This document shows positions 32,741-41,641 of a stretch of DNA of 64,000 nt, piece by piece; the first letter of the stretch is position 1, and each line of letters begins with the position of its first letter. The notes below the pieces were generated by a model. That model searched no databases. It was not told the origin of the DNA and saw only the letters and a list, made by a program, of their open reading frames with translations. The DNA comes from Pontibacter sp. E15-1. Its GTDB lineage: Bacteria > Bacteroidota > Bacteroidia > Cytophagales > Hymenobacteraceae. The stretch lies in contig NZ_JAKVIR010000001.1 of assembly GCF_022601975.1 (NCBI RefSeq), positions 124,001 to 188,000 on the forward strand, given 5' to 3'. Both the position numbers and the translations under genes were made by a program.

Positions 32741-33964
32741 TTACTTAAACCGGCAGGAAAGAAGCGTGATGTCATCGTTGAAGCTGACCTCCTCATTGAA
32801 CAGCTTGATCGCGCTGAGGAGTTGCAGGTGCAACACCTTGGAGCTCAGGAAGCGGTTGCGCTTCATAAACTCGATGGTGCCCTCAATCCCAAACTCAGCC
32901 TCATCCTCGTCAAACACCTCGGTCAGGCCGTCGGTATAGCAAAGCAGGACCGCGTTGTTGGGCACCGTCACCTTGGCCACCGACATAAAAGGCAGCACAT
33001 CGAATACGCCCAGCATGGTACAGCCGTCGTTGAGCAGCAGGTGCGAGTTGTTTTCGTAGAGCAGGATCGGGGCATTGTGGCCCGCGTTCACATAGGTCAG
33101 CTCGCGGGTTTGCCGGTTATATATGGCCAGGAACGTAGTGATGAACTTCTCGGCGATCGCGTTGCGGTAGATCAGGTTGTTGAGCTCGGTCACCACCGTG
33201 CCCAGGTCGGTGGTTTGCCGCAGGATGGTGCGCAGCCCGGCCTGGAAGTTGGACATCAGCAGGGAGGCCGGCACGCCCTTGCCCGACACGTCGGCCACGC
33301 AAAACAGGAACTGGTCCTGGTCAATCTCGATGTAGTCGTAATAATCGCCGCCGATGGAGGAATGCGGGATATAGCTGGCATGTATGGCCACGTCGCTGTC
33401 GTTGGGCAGCGACTTTGGGAAGAGCATCGTCTGCACCTCGCGGGCAATCTCGATCTCCCTCCGGATCGACTCCTGCGCCAGTCGCTGCCGCGCCATCTTA
33501 TGGTTCTCAATAGCCACCAGCATGATGTTACTTACTGTCTGCACGAAGCCCAGCGCACCCATGTTCTGGTAATAAGGCTGTATCTTCCCGATCATGACAA
33601 AGGCCAGCACCTTGCCATTGTGGATAATGGGGATCACGATGTCGAAGGCGCGCCATTTCTTGTCCACGGGTAATTTGGCGGTCTTCGAGATCTCCTTCAG
33701 CGACCTGATGGCCTCCGGCAGGGGCTGGCGGGTAAAATCCTGCTCGGTGCCAAAACACACCTTGCACTCCCAGGCCTCATCCTGCACAAACAGCACGAGC
33801 CGGCTTATCTGGAGCTGGGCCAGCAGCGTGAAGCGGTATATCTTGTATAACGCGGGCTCTGGCAAGTTATCGTTGATCGCTTGGGTGATCTCAAGCAGGG
33901 CCGAAAGCTCCAGCTTCTTTAGATTCAGTTCCTGCTGCGTATTCGGAGTAATGATGTCAGGCAT
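32741..33964 (-). CDS. PP2C-type phosphatase (SpoIIE domain) with GAF-like sensor
   Basis: A 407-residue protein. An N-terminal GAF-like sensor (about 15-170) is joined by a coiled-coil-type helix (MARQRLAQESIRREIEIAREVQ) to a SpoIIE/PP2C serine phosphatase domain (GGDYYDY, VADVSGKGVPASLLMS, YTDGLTEVFDEDEAEFG), with the metal-binding Asp residues. It probably dephosphorylates an anti-sigma-factor antagonist of the RsbU kind. The ATG at 33964 is chosen because it overlaps the upstream permease by only 8 bases. It is the last gene of a coupled operon whose other members are envelope or transport genes. Confidence 0.85.
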   Translation of the reverse strand: MPDIITPNTQQELNLKKLELSALLEITQAINDNLPEPALYKIYRFTLLAQLQISRLVLFVQDEAWECKVCFGTEQDFTRQPLPEAIRSLKEISKTAKLPVDKKWRAFDIVIPIIHNGKVLAFVMIGKIQPYYQNMGALGFVQTVSNIMLVAIENHKMARQRLAQESIRREIEIAREVQTMLFPKSLPNDSDVAIHASYIPHSSIGGDYYDYIEIDQDQFLFCVADVSGKGVPASLLMSNFQAGLRTILRQTTDLGTVVTELNNLIYRNAIAEKFITTFLAIYNRQTRELTYVNAGHNAPILLYENNSHLLLNDGCTMLGVFDVLPFMSVAKVTVPNNAVLLCYTDGLTEVFDEDEAEFGIEGTIEFMKRNRFLSSKVLHLQLLSAIKLFNEEVSFNDDITLLSCRFK

Positions 33965-35138
33965 TCGAAATCGGGATTTTGGGATCATATGCATCGCGCA
34001 GGCCGTTGCCTAAAAGGTTGAAGGCCAACACCAGCACACTAATACAAACACTGGGTAAAACTACTAAAAAAAGACCAGCCCTGGCACCGATCAACTGAAA
34101 ACCTTCATTCACCATCATCCCCCAGGAGGGGGCGGGCGGCTGCACGCCAAGACCCAAAAAACTGAGGCCAGCCTCGATCAGGATTGCGGAGGCGAAATTT
34201 GCCGTGGCTATAACAATCAGCGGGCCGAACATGTTTGGGAGCAGGTGAAAAAAAATGACCCTGTATTGCGGAACGCCCAGCACCTGAGCGGCTTCTATAT
34301 ACGTTTTCTCCTTCAGGCTGAGCACCTGCCCGCGCACGACGCGCGCCACCTCCACCCACATGGTCAGGCCCACCGCCACAAAAGCCACCCAGGCTCCCTT
34401 GCTGTCGAGGGCCAGGCTGATGGCAATCACGAGCATGATACCCGGCACCGACCAGACCACCGTCATCAGAAACAGCATGAGCTTGTCTACCCAGCCACCG
34501 AAATAGCCGCCCACGGCGCCCACCGTCACCCCCACCACCAACGAGATGAGCACCGCCACAAAGCCGATGCCCAGCGAGATGCGGGTACCCAGGATCAAGC
34601 GGCTGAGCACGTCGCGCCCGGCCTTGTCGGTGCCCAGCCAGAACGTCTCCCGGCTGATTTTATGAGCCTCCACGTACGCTTTATACCCCTCTGAATCAGT
34701 ACCTTCCCCATCTTCATCTACAAGATCGCGTAAAGCATAAACGCGCTCCTGGTCGGCCATGGCATTGTTGCTCCGGAAAGGCTGTACCCGCAGGCTGTCT
34801 CCCCGAAAGCTATACCCCTCAATGGGCAGAAAGGTGTGCGTGGCGGGCTTACCGAAGAGCAAAGCGGTCAGCGGGTTTGTCTTCTGGCCGGTGCCAAAAG
34901 CCGTCGGGATGTGCAGTACTTGGGTGTTGAAGCCGGGCTGTTTCTTCTGGATCTGCACCATGCCGTTGTTGGCGTTGGGCGAGGGATCGGGCATAATGGC
35001 ATAGCCCGCCACCGCCACCGCCACGGCAAACAGAATGACCAGCAGCCCGACCATGGCTGGCTTGTTTTGGAAAAGGCGCTGCCGGGCGTAATAGGAAGGA
35101 GACCGGGAAACCGGCTTCGGCTGAGTGCTCGCAGCCAT
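33957..35138 (-). CDS. ABC transporter permease, oligopeptide/dipeptide type (DppC/OppC)
   Basis: A 393-residue inner-membrane permease. One N-terminal helix (about 27-50) is followed by a long soluble loop (about 50-190) and then five helices with the permease signature. The EAA-like loop is EAAQVLGVPQYRVIFFHLLPN. The N-terminal 'OppC_N' region is present. The usual DppB, substrate-binding and ATPase partners are not in the window. It has a 1-base TGATG overlap with the gene upstream and overlaps the phosphatase gene downstream. Confidence 0.88.
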   Translation of the reverse strand: MAASTQPKPVSRSPSYYARQRLFQNKPAMVGLLVILFAVAVAVAGYAIMPDPSPNANNGMVQIQKKQPGFNTQVLHIPTAFGTGQKTNPLTALLFGKPATHTFLPIEGYSFRGDSLRVQPFRSNNAMADQERVYALRDLVDEDGEGTDSEGYKAYVEAHKISRETFWLGTDKAGRDVLSRLILGTRISLGIGFVAVLISLVVGVTVGAVGGYFGGWVDKLMLFLMTVVWSVPGIMLVIAISLALDSKGAWVAFVAVGLTMWVEVARVVRGQVLSLKEKTYIEAAQVLGVPQYRVIFFHLLPNMFGPLIVIATANFASAILIEAGLSFLGLGVQPPAPSWGMMVNEGFQLIGARAGLFLVVLPSVCISVLVLAFNLLGNGLRDAYDPKIPISNA

Positions 35139-35395
35139 CAGAGTGAGTTGTGGACGACCAGCCCAGCCTTGGTGGCCAGAAAATAGTATTGCTGGCAGTG
35201 CTGCCCAAACGCGTGCTCATCATACACGTAATCCGTGTCCGGGTCAGGGTATAGGATGCGCACATACCCCTGCCGAATCAGAGCCTGCAAGGCGGCGCAC
35301 AGTTCCTCGTCGCTCAACGACAGGGTACTTTTCAGATCCGGGTAAGCCGTCACGAAATACAGCTCGTCCAGTAAGTCAAATTCGTTTTCACTCAT
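35138..35395 (-). CDS. Small hypothetical protein, possible winged helix
   Basis: An 85-residue protein from the ATG at 35395; the longer ORF upstream reads through the neighbour's 3' end. The N-terminal half resembles a small winged-helix (SDEELCAALQALIRQGYVRIL), with an acidic middle and HAFGQHCQQYYFLATKAG after it. It overlaps the genes on both sides (4 bases with the GT, 1 with the permease), so it is certainly translated as part of the operon. Function unknown. Confidence 0.7.
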   Translation of the reverse strand: MSENEFDLLDELYFVTAYPDLKSTLSLSDEELCAALQALIRQGYVRILYPDPDTDYVYDEHAFGQHCQQYYFLATKAGLVVHNSL

Positions 35396-36525
35396 GCGTT
35401 GCGTATTATTCTTCCTTTCCAGCGGTAACGCCCCAGCAGCCCCCAGACACCCGTTATCACCACGTAGGGGACGTACACGAGTTGCAGCGGCAGCATATAC
35501 CAAAGATACTCCTGTTTGCCCAGGAAGCCCAGAATCTGCCTTAAAAATAAGAAATCCACGGCAAACTTCGCCACATAGGCCGCCACGAAAATCCAGAGGG
35601 GCAGGCTGCCAAACACCAGCAGGGCAAGCGCCAGGAAGAGCAAGAAGTTAACCAGAAACACGGCCAGCGCCACCAGCTGCACCCGCTGGCTCTGGTACGA
35701 CTTCCACTTGCTTGCCCAACGCACCCGCTGCGACACAAAGGAAATCAGTGTTTTACGGGCTGATGTATAAACAATCGCTTTACTGTTTTTCAGGAAGGCT
35801 ACTTTGCCCGGATACTGCTCGTGCACCTTGTGCAGCAGGAACTCATCGTCTCCGCTCGCAATGCCCTCGTTACCCGCAAAGCCCGCGACACTGTCGAAAA
35901 TATCCTTCCGGTAGGCCAGGTTGGCCCCGTTGCACATATTGGGCCTTCCCATACCGATGGAGGCGCCCCCGATCCCTATCAGGCTGGAGAACTCCACCAA
36001 CTGCATCTTCTCGAACAGACTGTGCGTGTTGTGGAAGCAGACGGGGCCGCTGATGAAATAGGGCTGCTGGAGGCGGTAGAGGTATGCGTACTGCCGCAGC
36101 CACTCCTGCCCCACCCGGCAATCGCCGTCAGTGAACACGAGCAGTTCGCCCTGCGCCAGTTCCACCCCTTTCTGCACCGCCGCCTTTTTCAGTTGCATGG
36201 CCGGGTAATCACGCAGCTGCAACATCCTTATATTCAGTTTTGAGCCACGTACGTATTCATGTATAAGTTCAACTGTATTGTCTTCGGAATGATCATCTAC
36301 CACCAGCACCTCAATCAGTTCTTTCGGGTAATGCTGCCGGTCCAGATCCTGCAGCAGCATCAGAATGTTGGCCGCCTCATTCCGGACGGGTATGATGACG
36401 GAAAGGCGGAGCGCGGGGATAAAGGACGCGGGCGCGTCGGAGGTGGGCATCTCCTGCCAGGCAACAAGTCGGCGCAGGATGATCCAGGCGTAGGCCAGCA
36501 GCGAGAGCGAGAGCAGCCAGATCAA
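35392..36525 (-). CDS. Family 2 glycosyltransferase, membrane-bound
   Basis: A 377-residue GT2 protein. I start it at TTG 36525, which overlaps the TGA of the upstream gene (TTGA) and opens directly on a membrane helix (IWLLSLSLLAYAWIIL). The GT-A domain has VIIPVRNEA, VVDDHSEDNT, FTDGDCRVG and the QRVRW form of Q-x-x-R-W; two or three helices follow at the C-terminus. Together with the flippase-like neighbour it suggests assembly of an envelope glycan or glycolipid. The long reading frame upstream in the same frame (to 37296) is a shadow of the flippase-like gene. Confidence 0.85.
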   Translation of the reverse strand: MIWLLSLSLLAYAWIILRRLVAWQEMPTSDAPASFIPALRLSVIIPVRNEAANILMLLQDLDRQHYPKELIEVLVVDDHSEDNTVELIHEYVRGSKLNIRMLQLRDYPAMQLKKAAVQKGVELAQGELLVFTDGDCRVGQEWLRQYAYLYRLQQPYFISGPVCFHNTHSLFEKMQLVEFSSLIGIGGASIGMGRPNMCNGANLAYRKDIFDSVAGFAGNEGIASGDDEFLLHKVHEQYPGKVAFLKNSKAIVYTSARKTLISFVSQRVRWASKWKSYQSQRVQLVALAVFLVNFLLFLALALLVFGSLPLWIFVAAYVAKFAVDFLFLRQILGFLGKQEYLWYMLPLQLVYVPYVVITGVWGLLGRYRWKGRIIRNA

Positions 36526-37514
36526 GCCGCCACCCCTTTCCGGGCCGCCAGCCGCAGCCGCAGCACAAACAGCAGCCCCACGGCACTGGGCACCGCGATG
36601 TTCAGCAGCCACAGGCTTAGGCTGGCGCTCAGCACCTGTAGCCGCGCCTGCCCCAGCAACCCGAACAGGTACATGGCCGACAGTTCCCGCACCCCCAGGT
36701 CGGAGAGCAGACTGACTGACGGCACCACCGACTTGAGGAAGAACGTGCCCGACACGCCGCTTACATACTCTATCGGGCGGAGCTGCACGCCAAACAGGAC
36801 CAGCAACAGTATAAACTGCAGCAGAAACACCGTATAGCGGCCCAGCGAAAGAACCAGCAGCCGCGATAGTTCCGGGGTGCCGTAAGCAGACATGATGGAG
36901 AGATAGGGCACAAACCGCCGCAGCGGCCCGATGGCGGCAACCAGCGCCACCATGGCGCTGGCATTGTACAGGAGGAGCACCACCAGCACGTTCAGCGCCA
37001 GTAGTAACAGTATAGCACTCACGCAAGCAGCCGGATACAGCTCCCAGTAAAAGCGCAGGATGAAGTACCCAAGCCCCAGCGACCCTACCAGCACGGTGGC
37101 GACCAACTGGCAAAAGCGCCCCATAAAAATGGCCCCGATCGCCTCGAGCCGCTCGCGGCTTTTCAGCTCCAGCACACGACCGGCATAGTCGCCGAGGCGG
37201 TTTGGGGTGATGAAGCCCAGCGTCAGGCCCACCATCACGGCCCGGTATGCCCGCAGGAAGGTCATCTGCTCGATTTTCTGACCCAACAGCTGCCACTTGC
37301 GGGCCTCAAAGCCCCAGTTGAGGGGTATGAGCGCGGCGGTGAGCAGCAACAGCGGCCGCAGCGGGCTGCCCCAGGCATGCCGCACAATCCCGCGCCAGGT
37401 CAGGAAGGTGTCTGGGGCAGTGAAGGCCGCTTGGTAGAGCAGGCCGAGGGTAAGCGCGACCACCACCACTTTGCCAGCCAGCAAAAGGAATCTTCTGTTG
37501 CGAGTAATGTTCAA
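36522..37514 (-). CDS. Flippase-like integral membrane protein (lysylphosphatidylglycerol synthase TM region family, UPF0104)
   Basis: A 330-residue protein with about eight helices and the family motifs RAYRAVMVGLTLGFITPNR (the 'GxxxGFxTPgR' core) and PSVSLLSDLGVRE. The group includes the membrane part of MprF and is thought to flip or modify lipids. It is the first gene of the minus-strand operon 37514-32741 and is coupled by a TTGA overlap to a glycosyltransferase. Confidence 0.85.
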   Translation of the reverse strand: MNITRNRRFLLLAGKVVVVALTLGLLYQAAFTAPDTFLTWRGIVRHAWGSPLRPLLLLTAALIPLNWGFEARKWQLLGQKIEQMTFLRAYRAVMVGLTLGFITPNRLGDYAGRVLELKSRERLEAIGAIFMGRFCQLVATVLVGSLGLGYFILRFYWELYPAACVSAILLLLALNVLVVLLLYNASAMVALVAAIGPLRRFVPYLSIMSAYGTPELSRLLVLSLGRYTVFLLQFILLLVLFGVQLRPIEYVSGVSGTFFLKSVVPSVSLLSDLGVRELSAMYLFGLLGQARLQVLSASLSLWLLNIAVPSAVGLLFVLRLRLAARKGVAA

Positions 37515-37525
37515 GATAATATGTC

Positions 37526-37533
37526 TATTTTTG
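37526..37533 (+). promoter_or_regulatory. -7 box of ruvC
   Basis: TATTTTTG fits the Bacteroidota -7 consensus TAnnTTTG exactly. Transcription would begin about 37540, at the ATG (37541), so ruvC may have a leaderless mRNA. No convincing -33 box at normal spacing. Confidence 0.5.
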
Positions 37534-37540
37534 CAGTCCT

Positions 37541-38113
37541 ATGGCTTCTCCTCCCGCACTCCCCCCCAATAAATTCATCCTTGGCATCGACCCCGGCACA
37601 CAGGTAATGGGGTATGGCCTGATTGAGGTGACAGGGTCTAAAGTGCGCGTGGTGCAGTATGGCGTCATTCATCTGAAGAGCTACAGCAACCACGCCATCA
37701 AGTTAAAGAAAATTTTTGACCGCATGATACAGCTCATCGACGAGTACCTGCCCGATGAGCTGGCCATCGAGTCTCCGTTTTTCGGCGTGAACGTGCAGAG
37801 CATGCTCAAGCTGGGCCGGGCCCAGGGCGTTGCCATCGCGGCCGCCCTCTCCCGCGACATCCCCTATGTGGAGTACGCCCCCAAAAAAGTGAAGCAGTCG
37901 GTGACCGGCAACGGCAACGCCTCCAAAGAGCAGGTGGCCAGCATGCTGGTGCAGATCCTGAAGATACAGCCCGACCCGAAGCTGCACGACGCGACCGATG
38001 CCCTGGGCGTGGCGCTGTGCCACCATTACCAGAAGGGAAACAACGCCAAGCAGGGCGGCAAGTCCTGGAAGAGCTTCGTAGTGGATAACCCCGACAGGCT
38101 GTCCACTAAATAA
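37541..38113 (+). CDS. ruvC: Holliday junction resolvase RuvC
   Basis: A 190-residue RuvC, which cuts Holliday junctions during recombination repair. Catalytic acids are seen in ILGIDPGTQ (Asp, about 16), LAIESPFFG (Glu, about 77) and [14 protein letters not shown] (the H-x-x-x-D pair, about 150). The short N-terminal extension before the core is Pro-rich. It stands alone and divergent from the flippase operon, converging on a lipoprotein gene with a strong bidirectional terminator between. Confidence 0.95.
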   Translation: MASPPALPPNKFILGIDPGTQVMGYGLIEVTGSKVRVVQYGVIHLKSYSNHAIKLKKIFDRMIQLIDEYLPDELAIESPFFGVNVQSMLKLGRAQGVAIAAALSRDIPYVEYAPKKVKQSVTGNGNASKEQVASMLVQILKIQPDPKLHDATDALGVALCHHYQKGNNAKQGGKSWKSFVVDNPDRLSTK

Positions 38114-38133
38114 TCCGCCGCGCATATACTGCC

Positions 38134-38191
38134 ATACCTAAAAAAAGCGGGAGCCACCTTCTGGAAAGGTGGCTCCCGCTTTTTTAGGTAT
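38134..38191. terminator. Bidirectional terminator between ruvC and the lipoprotein gene
   Basis: A stem of 26-27 bases (arms 38134-38160 and 38166-38191, core GCGGGAGCCACCTT) with outer ATACCTAAAAA / TTTTTAGGTAT. A-runs and T-runs on both sides serve both strands. The two genes converge here. Confidence 0.92.
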
Positions 38192-38205
38192 GAGCCGACG
38201 ACGGC

Positions 38206-38679
38206 TTACAATTTTTTGAACGCATAGGTATAAACGCCCCGGCGCGAGGTAACCATGTTGCCGTTGGCATCGCGGTAACCGGCATAGTCCAGGAACTTCT
38301 CCCATACCATGGCCGTGTCGTTTTTAGCCGTGATTTTCCAGTAGTCCTGCATCTGGCCGTTCTTCGAGATCACCACATAGTCCGTGGCGCTGGTGTCGGG
38401 CAGGGCAAAGGTCAGCGTCTCTTTTCCGGACACGCCCGGGTGCGAGATCTCCATTTTGCTACCTTCGAAGTGGAAGCGCACATCTGTTGTGGAAGTGTCT
38501 TTGTGGGCTACCTGGCCCGCATCGTTATAGTAGTTGGTTGTCTGGAAGCTGTTGGACCAGTCGCCCTGCAGTTCCTGCTTTACATTTGTTTTTTCGTTCA
38601 GGACTACTTCTTCCTTATCTTTGTTGTCGCAGGAGGCAAGTAGCAGTACTAGCGCCGGCACAAGCAAGAATCGTTTCAT
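38206..38679 (-). CDS. Hypothetical lipoprotein, lipocalin-like
   Basis: A 157-residue lipoprotein (LLLASC, cysteine about 17), the mature part predicted as beta strands (ELQGDWSNSFQTTNYYND, ..., FALPDTSATDYVVISKNGQ). The 'GxW' start and strand pattern resemble lipocalin-like proteins of Bacteroidota. Function unknown; no operon partner. Confidence 0.7.
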   Translation of the reverse strand: MKRFLLVPALVLLLASCDNKDKEEVVLNEKTNVKQELQGDWSNSFQTTNYYNDAGQVAHKDTSTTDVRFHFEGSKMEISHPGVSGKETLTFALPDTSATDYVVISKNGQMQDYWKITAKNDTAMVWEKFLDYAGYRDANGNMVTSRRGVYTYAFKKL

Positions 38680-38936
38680 AATAAATAGCTATAAGGGGAT
38701 TTGGAAATATAGTGGAAAGCTACGCTTACGCAGGGCGGAAACCTTAGGTTCGATAAATTTTGCCGGTTTTGGGCACGGGAAGGTTACAGAGTTAATTTAT
38801 ACCTTTGCTGTGATTCACCGGATTCTTTTACAACCTTGTGCTTCGTTCGCGCCGTATGTGGGGTATGTCTTTTGACTGATTGCTCCTGCTGCCGGAAGCT
38901 ATTACTCTGACCAATCCGGTTTTCATCTGACAACGA

Positions 38937-39755
38937 ATGGATCCAAGCACAAATAAAAAAACGCCTGAAACCAGTACAAGCAAATACGTCATATCCCGTC
39001 GGTTTGACCGCATTTTCCTGGAGATTCACAGCATTTACGCTTTCAACCTGCGCTTTTTCAAGGAGGTTTTCTTTCCTCCCTACGAGTTTAAGGAAATTAT
39101 CAAGCAGTGTTACGAGGTAGGCGTACGCTCACTTCCGCTCATCTCGGTCACCGCCTTTATCATCGGAATCGTGTTCACCAACCAGTCGCGGCCCTCGCTG
39201 CGCGACTTCGGGGCCACCTCGCTCCTCCCCGCCCTGATCTCGGTGGCGATTGTGCGGGCCATGGGCCCGCTGGTGACGGCCATCATCGCCTCGGGCAGGG
39301 TGGGCTCCAGCATTGGGGCCGAGCTGGGCTCGATGCGCGTGACCGAGCAGATAGACGCCATGGAGGTGTCTGCCACCAATCCGTATAAGTTTCTGGTCGT
39401 GAGCCGCGTGCTGGCCACCACCTTCATGATCCCGGCCCTGACCATGTATACCACGTTTGTGGCGCTGCTGGGGGGCTACCTCAACGTGCACCAGAACGAG
39501 CTCACCACCATCACCACCTTTTTCACGCAGGTGTTCGACGCCATCACCTTTCTCGACATCATCGCCTCGTCGGTGAAGTCGGTGCTGTTTGGCTTCACCA
39601 TCGGGATGGTGGGCTGCTACAAGGGGTATAACTCGTCTAAGGGCACCGAGGGAGTGGGCAAAGCGGCCAACTCGTCGGTGGTGACGGCCATGTTCCTTGT
39701 CTTTATCGAAGAGCTGCTGGTGATGCAGGTTGTGAATGCCATTCGGGCTGTATAG
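38937..39755 (+). CDS. mlaE: MlaE-family ABC permease
   Basis: A 272-residue permease of the phospholipid (MlaFEDB-like) transporter that moves lipids between the inner and outer membranes. Typical segments are the conserved FIIGIVFTNQ helix, GRVGSSIGAELGSMRVTEQIDAMEV and VGCYKGYNSSKGTEGVG. It is the first gene of mlaE-mlaF-mlaD. A 257-base spacer upstream holds the promoter and nothing else I can see. Confidence 0.93.
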   Translation: MDPSTNKKTPETSTSKYVISRRFDRIFLEIHSIYAFNLRFFKEVFFPPYEFKEIIKQCYEVGVRSLPLISVTAFIIGIVFTNQSRPSLRDFGATSLLPALISVAIVRAMGPLVTAIIASGRVGSSIGAELGSMRVTEQIDAMEVSATNPYKFLVVSRVLATTFMIPALTMYTTFVALLGGYLNVHQNELTTITTFFTQVFDAITFLDIIASSVKSVLFGFTIGMVGCYKGYNSSKGTEGVGKAANSSVVTAMFLVFIEELLVMQVVNAIRAV

Positions 39756-39767
39756 CCTCTAGCCGAC

Positions 39768-40541
39768 ATGAAGAAGATAAACCCAAACATAAACCGAGAC
39801 GACAAAGTGATCGCGATCCGGGGGCTCCAAAAGGCCTTCGACGATTTCGAGGTGCTCAAGTGCGTGGACCTGGACCTGTATAAGGGAGAGAACCTGGTGG
39901 TGCTGGGCCGCTCGGGCACTGGCAAGTCGGTGCTGATCAAGATCATCTCCGGCTTGTTGCAGGCCGACGAGGGGGAGCTCAACGTGCTCGGCGAGGACGT
40001 CAACAACCTCACGCCGCGCCAGATGGACGCCCTGCGCCTGAAGATCGGCTTCTCGTTTCAGAACAGCGCCCTCTACGACAGCATGACCGTGAAGGAGAAC
40101 CTGGAGTTTCCGCTGGTGCGCCACTCCAAGCAAATGAACCAGCACGACCGCGACCGCGTGATCGATATTGTGCTGGAGGCGGTAGGCCTGTCGCAGGCCA
40201 TGCACCAGATGCCCTCCGAGCTGTCCGGGGGGCAGCGCAAGCGCATCGGCATCGCCCGCACCCTCATCCTCAGGCCCGAGATCATGCTCTACGACGAGCC
40301 AACCGCCGGCCTGGACCCCATCACCTGTATCGAGATCAACAAGCTGATTAACGAGGTGCAGCGGCGGTTTAACACCTCCTCTATCATCATCACCCACGAC
40401 CTGACCTGCGCCCGGGCCGTGGGCGACCGCGTGGTCATGCTCCTGGACGGGGAGTTTAAGCGCCAGGGCACGTTTGACGAGGTTTTCGCCACAGAGGACG
40501 AGCGAGTTAAAGCATTTTACAATTACAATTTCATAGACTAA
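39768..40541 (+). CDS. mlaF: MlaF-family ABC ATPase
   Basis: A 257-residue ATPase with Walker A GRSGTGKSV, signature LSGGQRKR, and Walker B IMLYDEPTAGLDP. It drives the lipid transporter formed with MlaE and MlaD. The gap to mlaE is 12 bases; the stop abuts the mlaD start. Confidence 0.95.
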   Translation: MKKINPNINRDDKVIAIRGLQKAFDDFEVLKCVDLDLYKGENLVVLGRSGTGKSVLIKIISGLLQADEGELNVLGEDVNNLTPRQMDALRLKIGFSFQNSALYDSMTVKENLEFPLVRHSKQMNQHDRDRVIDIVLEAVGLSQAMHQMPSELSGGQRKRIGIARTLILRPEIMLYDEPTAGLDPITCIEINKLINEVQRRFNTSSIIITHDLTCARAVGDRVVMLLDGEFKRQGTFDEVFATEDERVKAFYNYNFID

Positions 40542-41540
40542 ATGAGCACTGCAGATAATAAACGCTCCGTACTTGTCGGGATTTTCGTATTAGTGGGCCT
40601 GGTTATTCTGGTTGCCGGCATCTTCATGCTGGCAGGGCAGCAGAAACGCTTCATCAGCTCTGTCTCGCTAAAGGCGGTGTTTGATGACGTGGCGGGCCTG
40701 AAATCCGGTAACAATGTATGGTTCTCGGGCGTGAAGATCGGGACGGTCAAAAAGATCGAGTTTTACGGCGACTCCCAGGTAGAGGTGACGCTGAGCGTGG
40801 AGGAGAGTGCCCAGCAGTATATCCGGAAGGATGCCGTGGCCCGCATCAGCTCCGAGAGCTTTATCGGCAACAAGAACATCGTGATTGAGGGCGGCACGCA
40901 GAAGGCCCCGCCCGTGCAGGACGGTGACCGCATCACGGCCGTCAACCCTCTCGACACCGACGAACTGGTAGAGACGCTGCAGAAGAACAACAACAACCTG
41001 GCGGCCATCACCAGCGACATCAAGCAGCTGACTTCCGGCCTTACCAAAGGCGAGGGCACCATGGGCAAGCTCCTGACTGACTCCACGCTTGCCAACGACA
41101 TCGGGGCCATGGTAGCCAACCTGCAGCAGACCACGCAAAACACCGCGCGGGCCTCGCGGGCGCTCAACCAGTTCACGGCCAAGCTCAACACCCCCGGCGG
41201 ACTGGCTAACCAGGCGCTGACAGACACCACGGTATACAGCCAGCTCCGCTCTTCTATGGCGCAGCTGCAGGAGGCGACGAACTCTGCCGCGGCCCTCACC
41301 GAGAACCTGCGCGAGACCAGCGCCAAACTCAACAACGAGCGCAACGCCATGGGCGTGCTGCTGACAGACGAGGAGTTTGCCCGCAACCTGAAAAACACCA
41401 TGCAGAACCTGGAGACCAGCTCGGAGAAGTTTGACCAGAACATGGAGGCGCTCCAGAGCAACATCCTGTTCCGGGGTTTCTTTAAAAAGCAGGCAAAGGA
41501 AGAGGAAGAAAGGCTGGAAGAACTGCAAAAGCAACAATAG
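40542..41540 (+). CDS. mlaD: MlaD/MCE-family lipid transport protein
   Basis: A 332-residue periplasmic lipid-binding protein: one N-terminal membrane helix (GIFVLVGLVILVAGIFML), an MCE domain (about 38-115, with AVFDDVAGLKSGNNVWFSG), and a long helical C-terminal tail (about 140-330, TQNTARASRALNQFTAKLN ...), rich in coiled coil. The Bacteroidota type has this long tail in place of extra subunits. Starts on the base after mlaF and ends before a perfect 27-bp terminator. Confidence 0.93.
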   Translation: MSTADNKRSVLVGIFVLVGLVILVAGIFMLAGQQKRFISSVSLKAVFDDVAGLKSGNNVWFSGVKIGTVKKIEFYGDSQVEVTLSVEESAQQYIRKDAVARISSESFIGNKNIVIEGGTQKAPPVQDGDRITAVNPLDTDELVETLQKNNNNLAAITSDIKQLTSGLTKGEGTMGKLLTDSTLANDIGAMVANLQQTTQNTARASRALNQFTAKLNTPGGLANQALTDTTVYSQLRSSMAQLQEATNSAAALTENLRETSAKLNNERNAMGVLLTDEEFARNLKNTMQNLETSSEKFDQNMEALQSNILFRGFFKKQAKEEEERLEELQKQQ

Positions 41541-41574
41541 CAAATCCCGGCTCCGCAGCAGTAAACAAGAGGAA

Positions 41575-41635
41575 GCCTATACCTAAAAAGGGGCACATGC
41601 AGCTTGGTTGCATGTGCCCCTTTTTAGGTATAGGC
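41575..41635. terminator. Bidirectional terminator between mlaD and HIT gene
   Basis: Perfect 27-base arms at 41575-41601 and 41609-41635, loop 7. Outer part is CCTATACCTAAAAA / TTTTTAGGTATAGG, inner part GGGGCACATGCA. The two flanking genes converge on it. The outer arm matches that of the terminator at 38134-38191. Confidence 0.93.
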
Positions 41636-41641
41636 TTTGTT

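Noticed and set aside
35392-37296. A 634-codon frame that looks like one large fused protein
   Set aside because: The part upstream of 36525 lies antiparallel-free but in another frame over the flippase-like gene and reads as low-complexity Gly/Ala/Arg. Only the part from TTG 36525 is a GT2 protein.
40668-41596. Long minus-strand frames opposite mlaD
   Set aside because: Composition is Leu/Arg/Ser-rich without motifs, and mlaD is clear on the plus strand.
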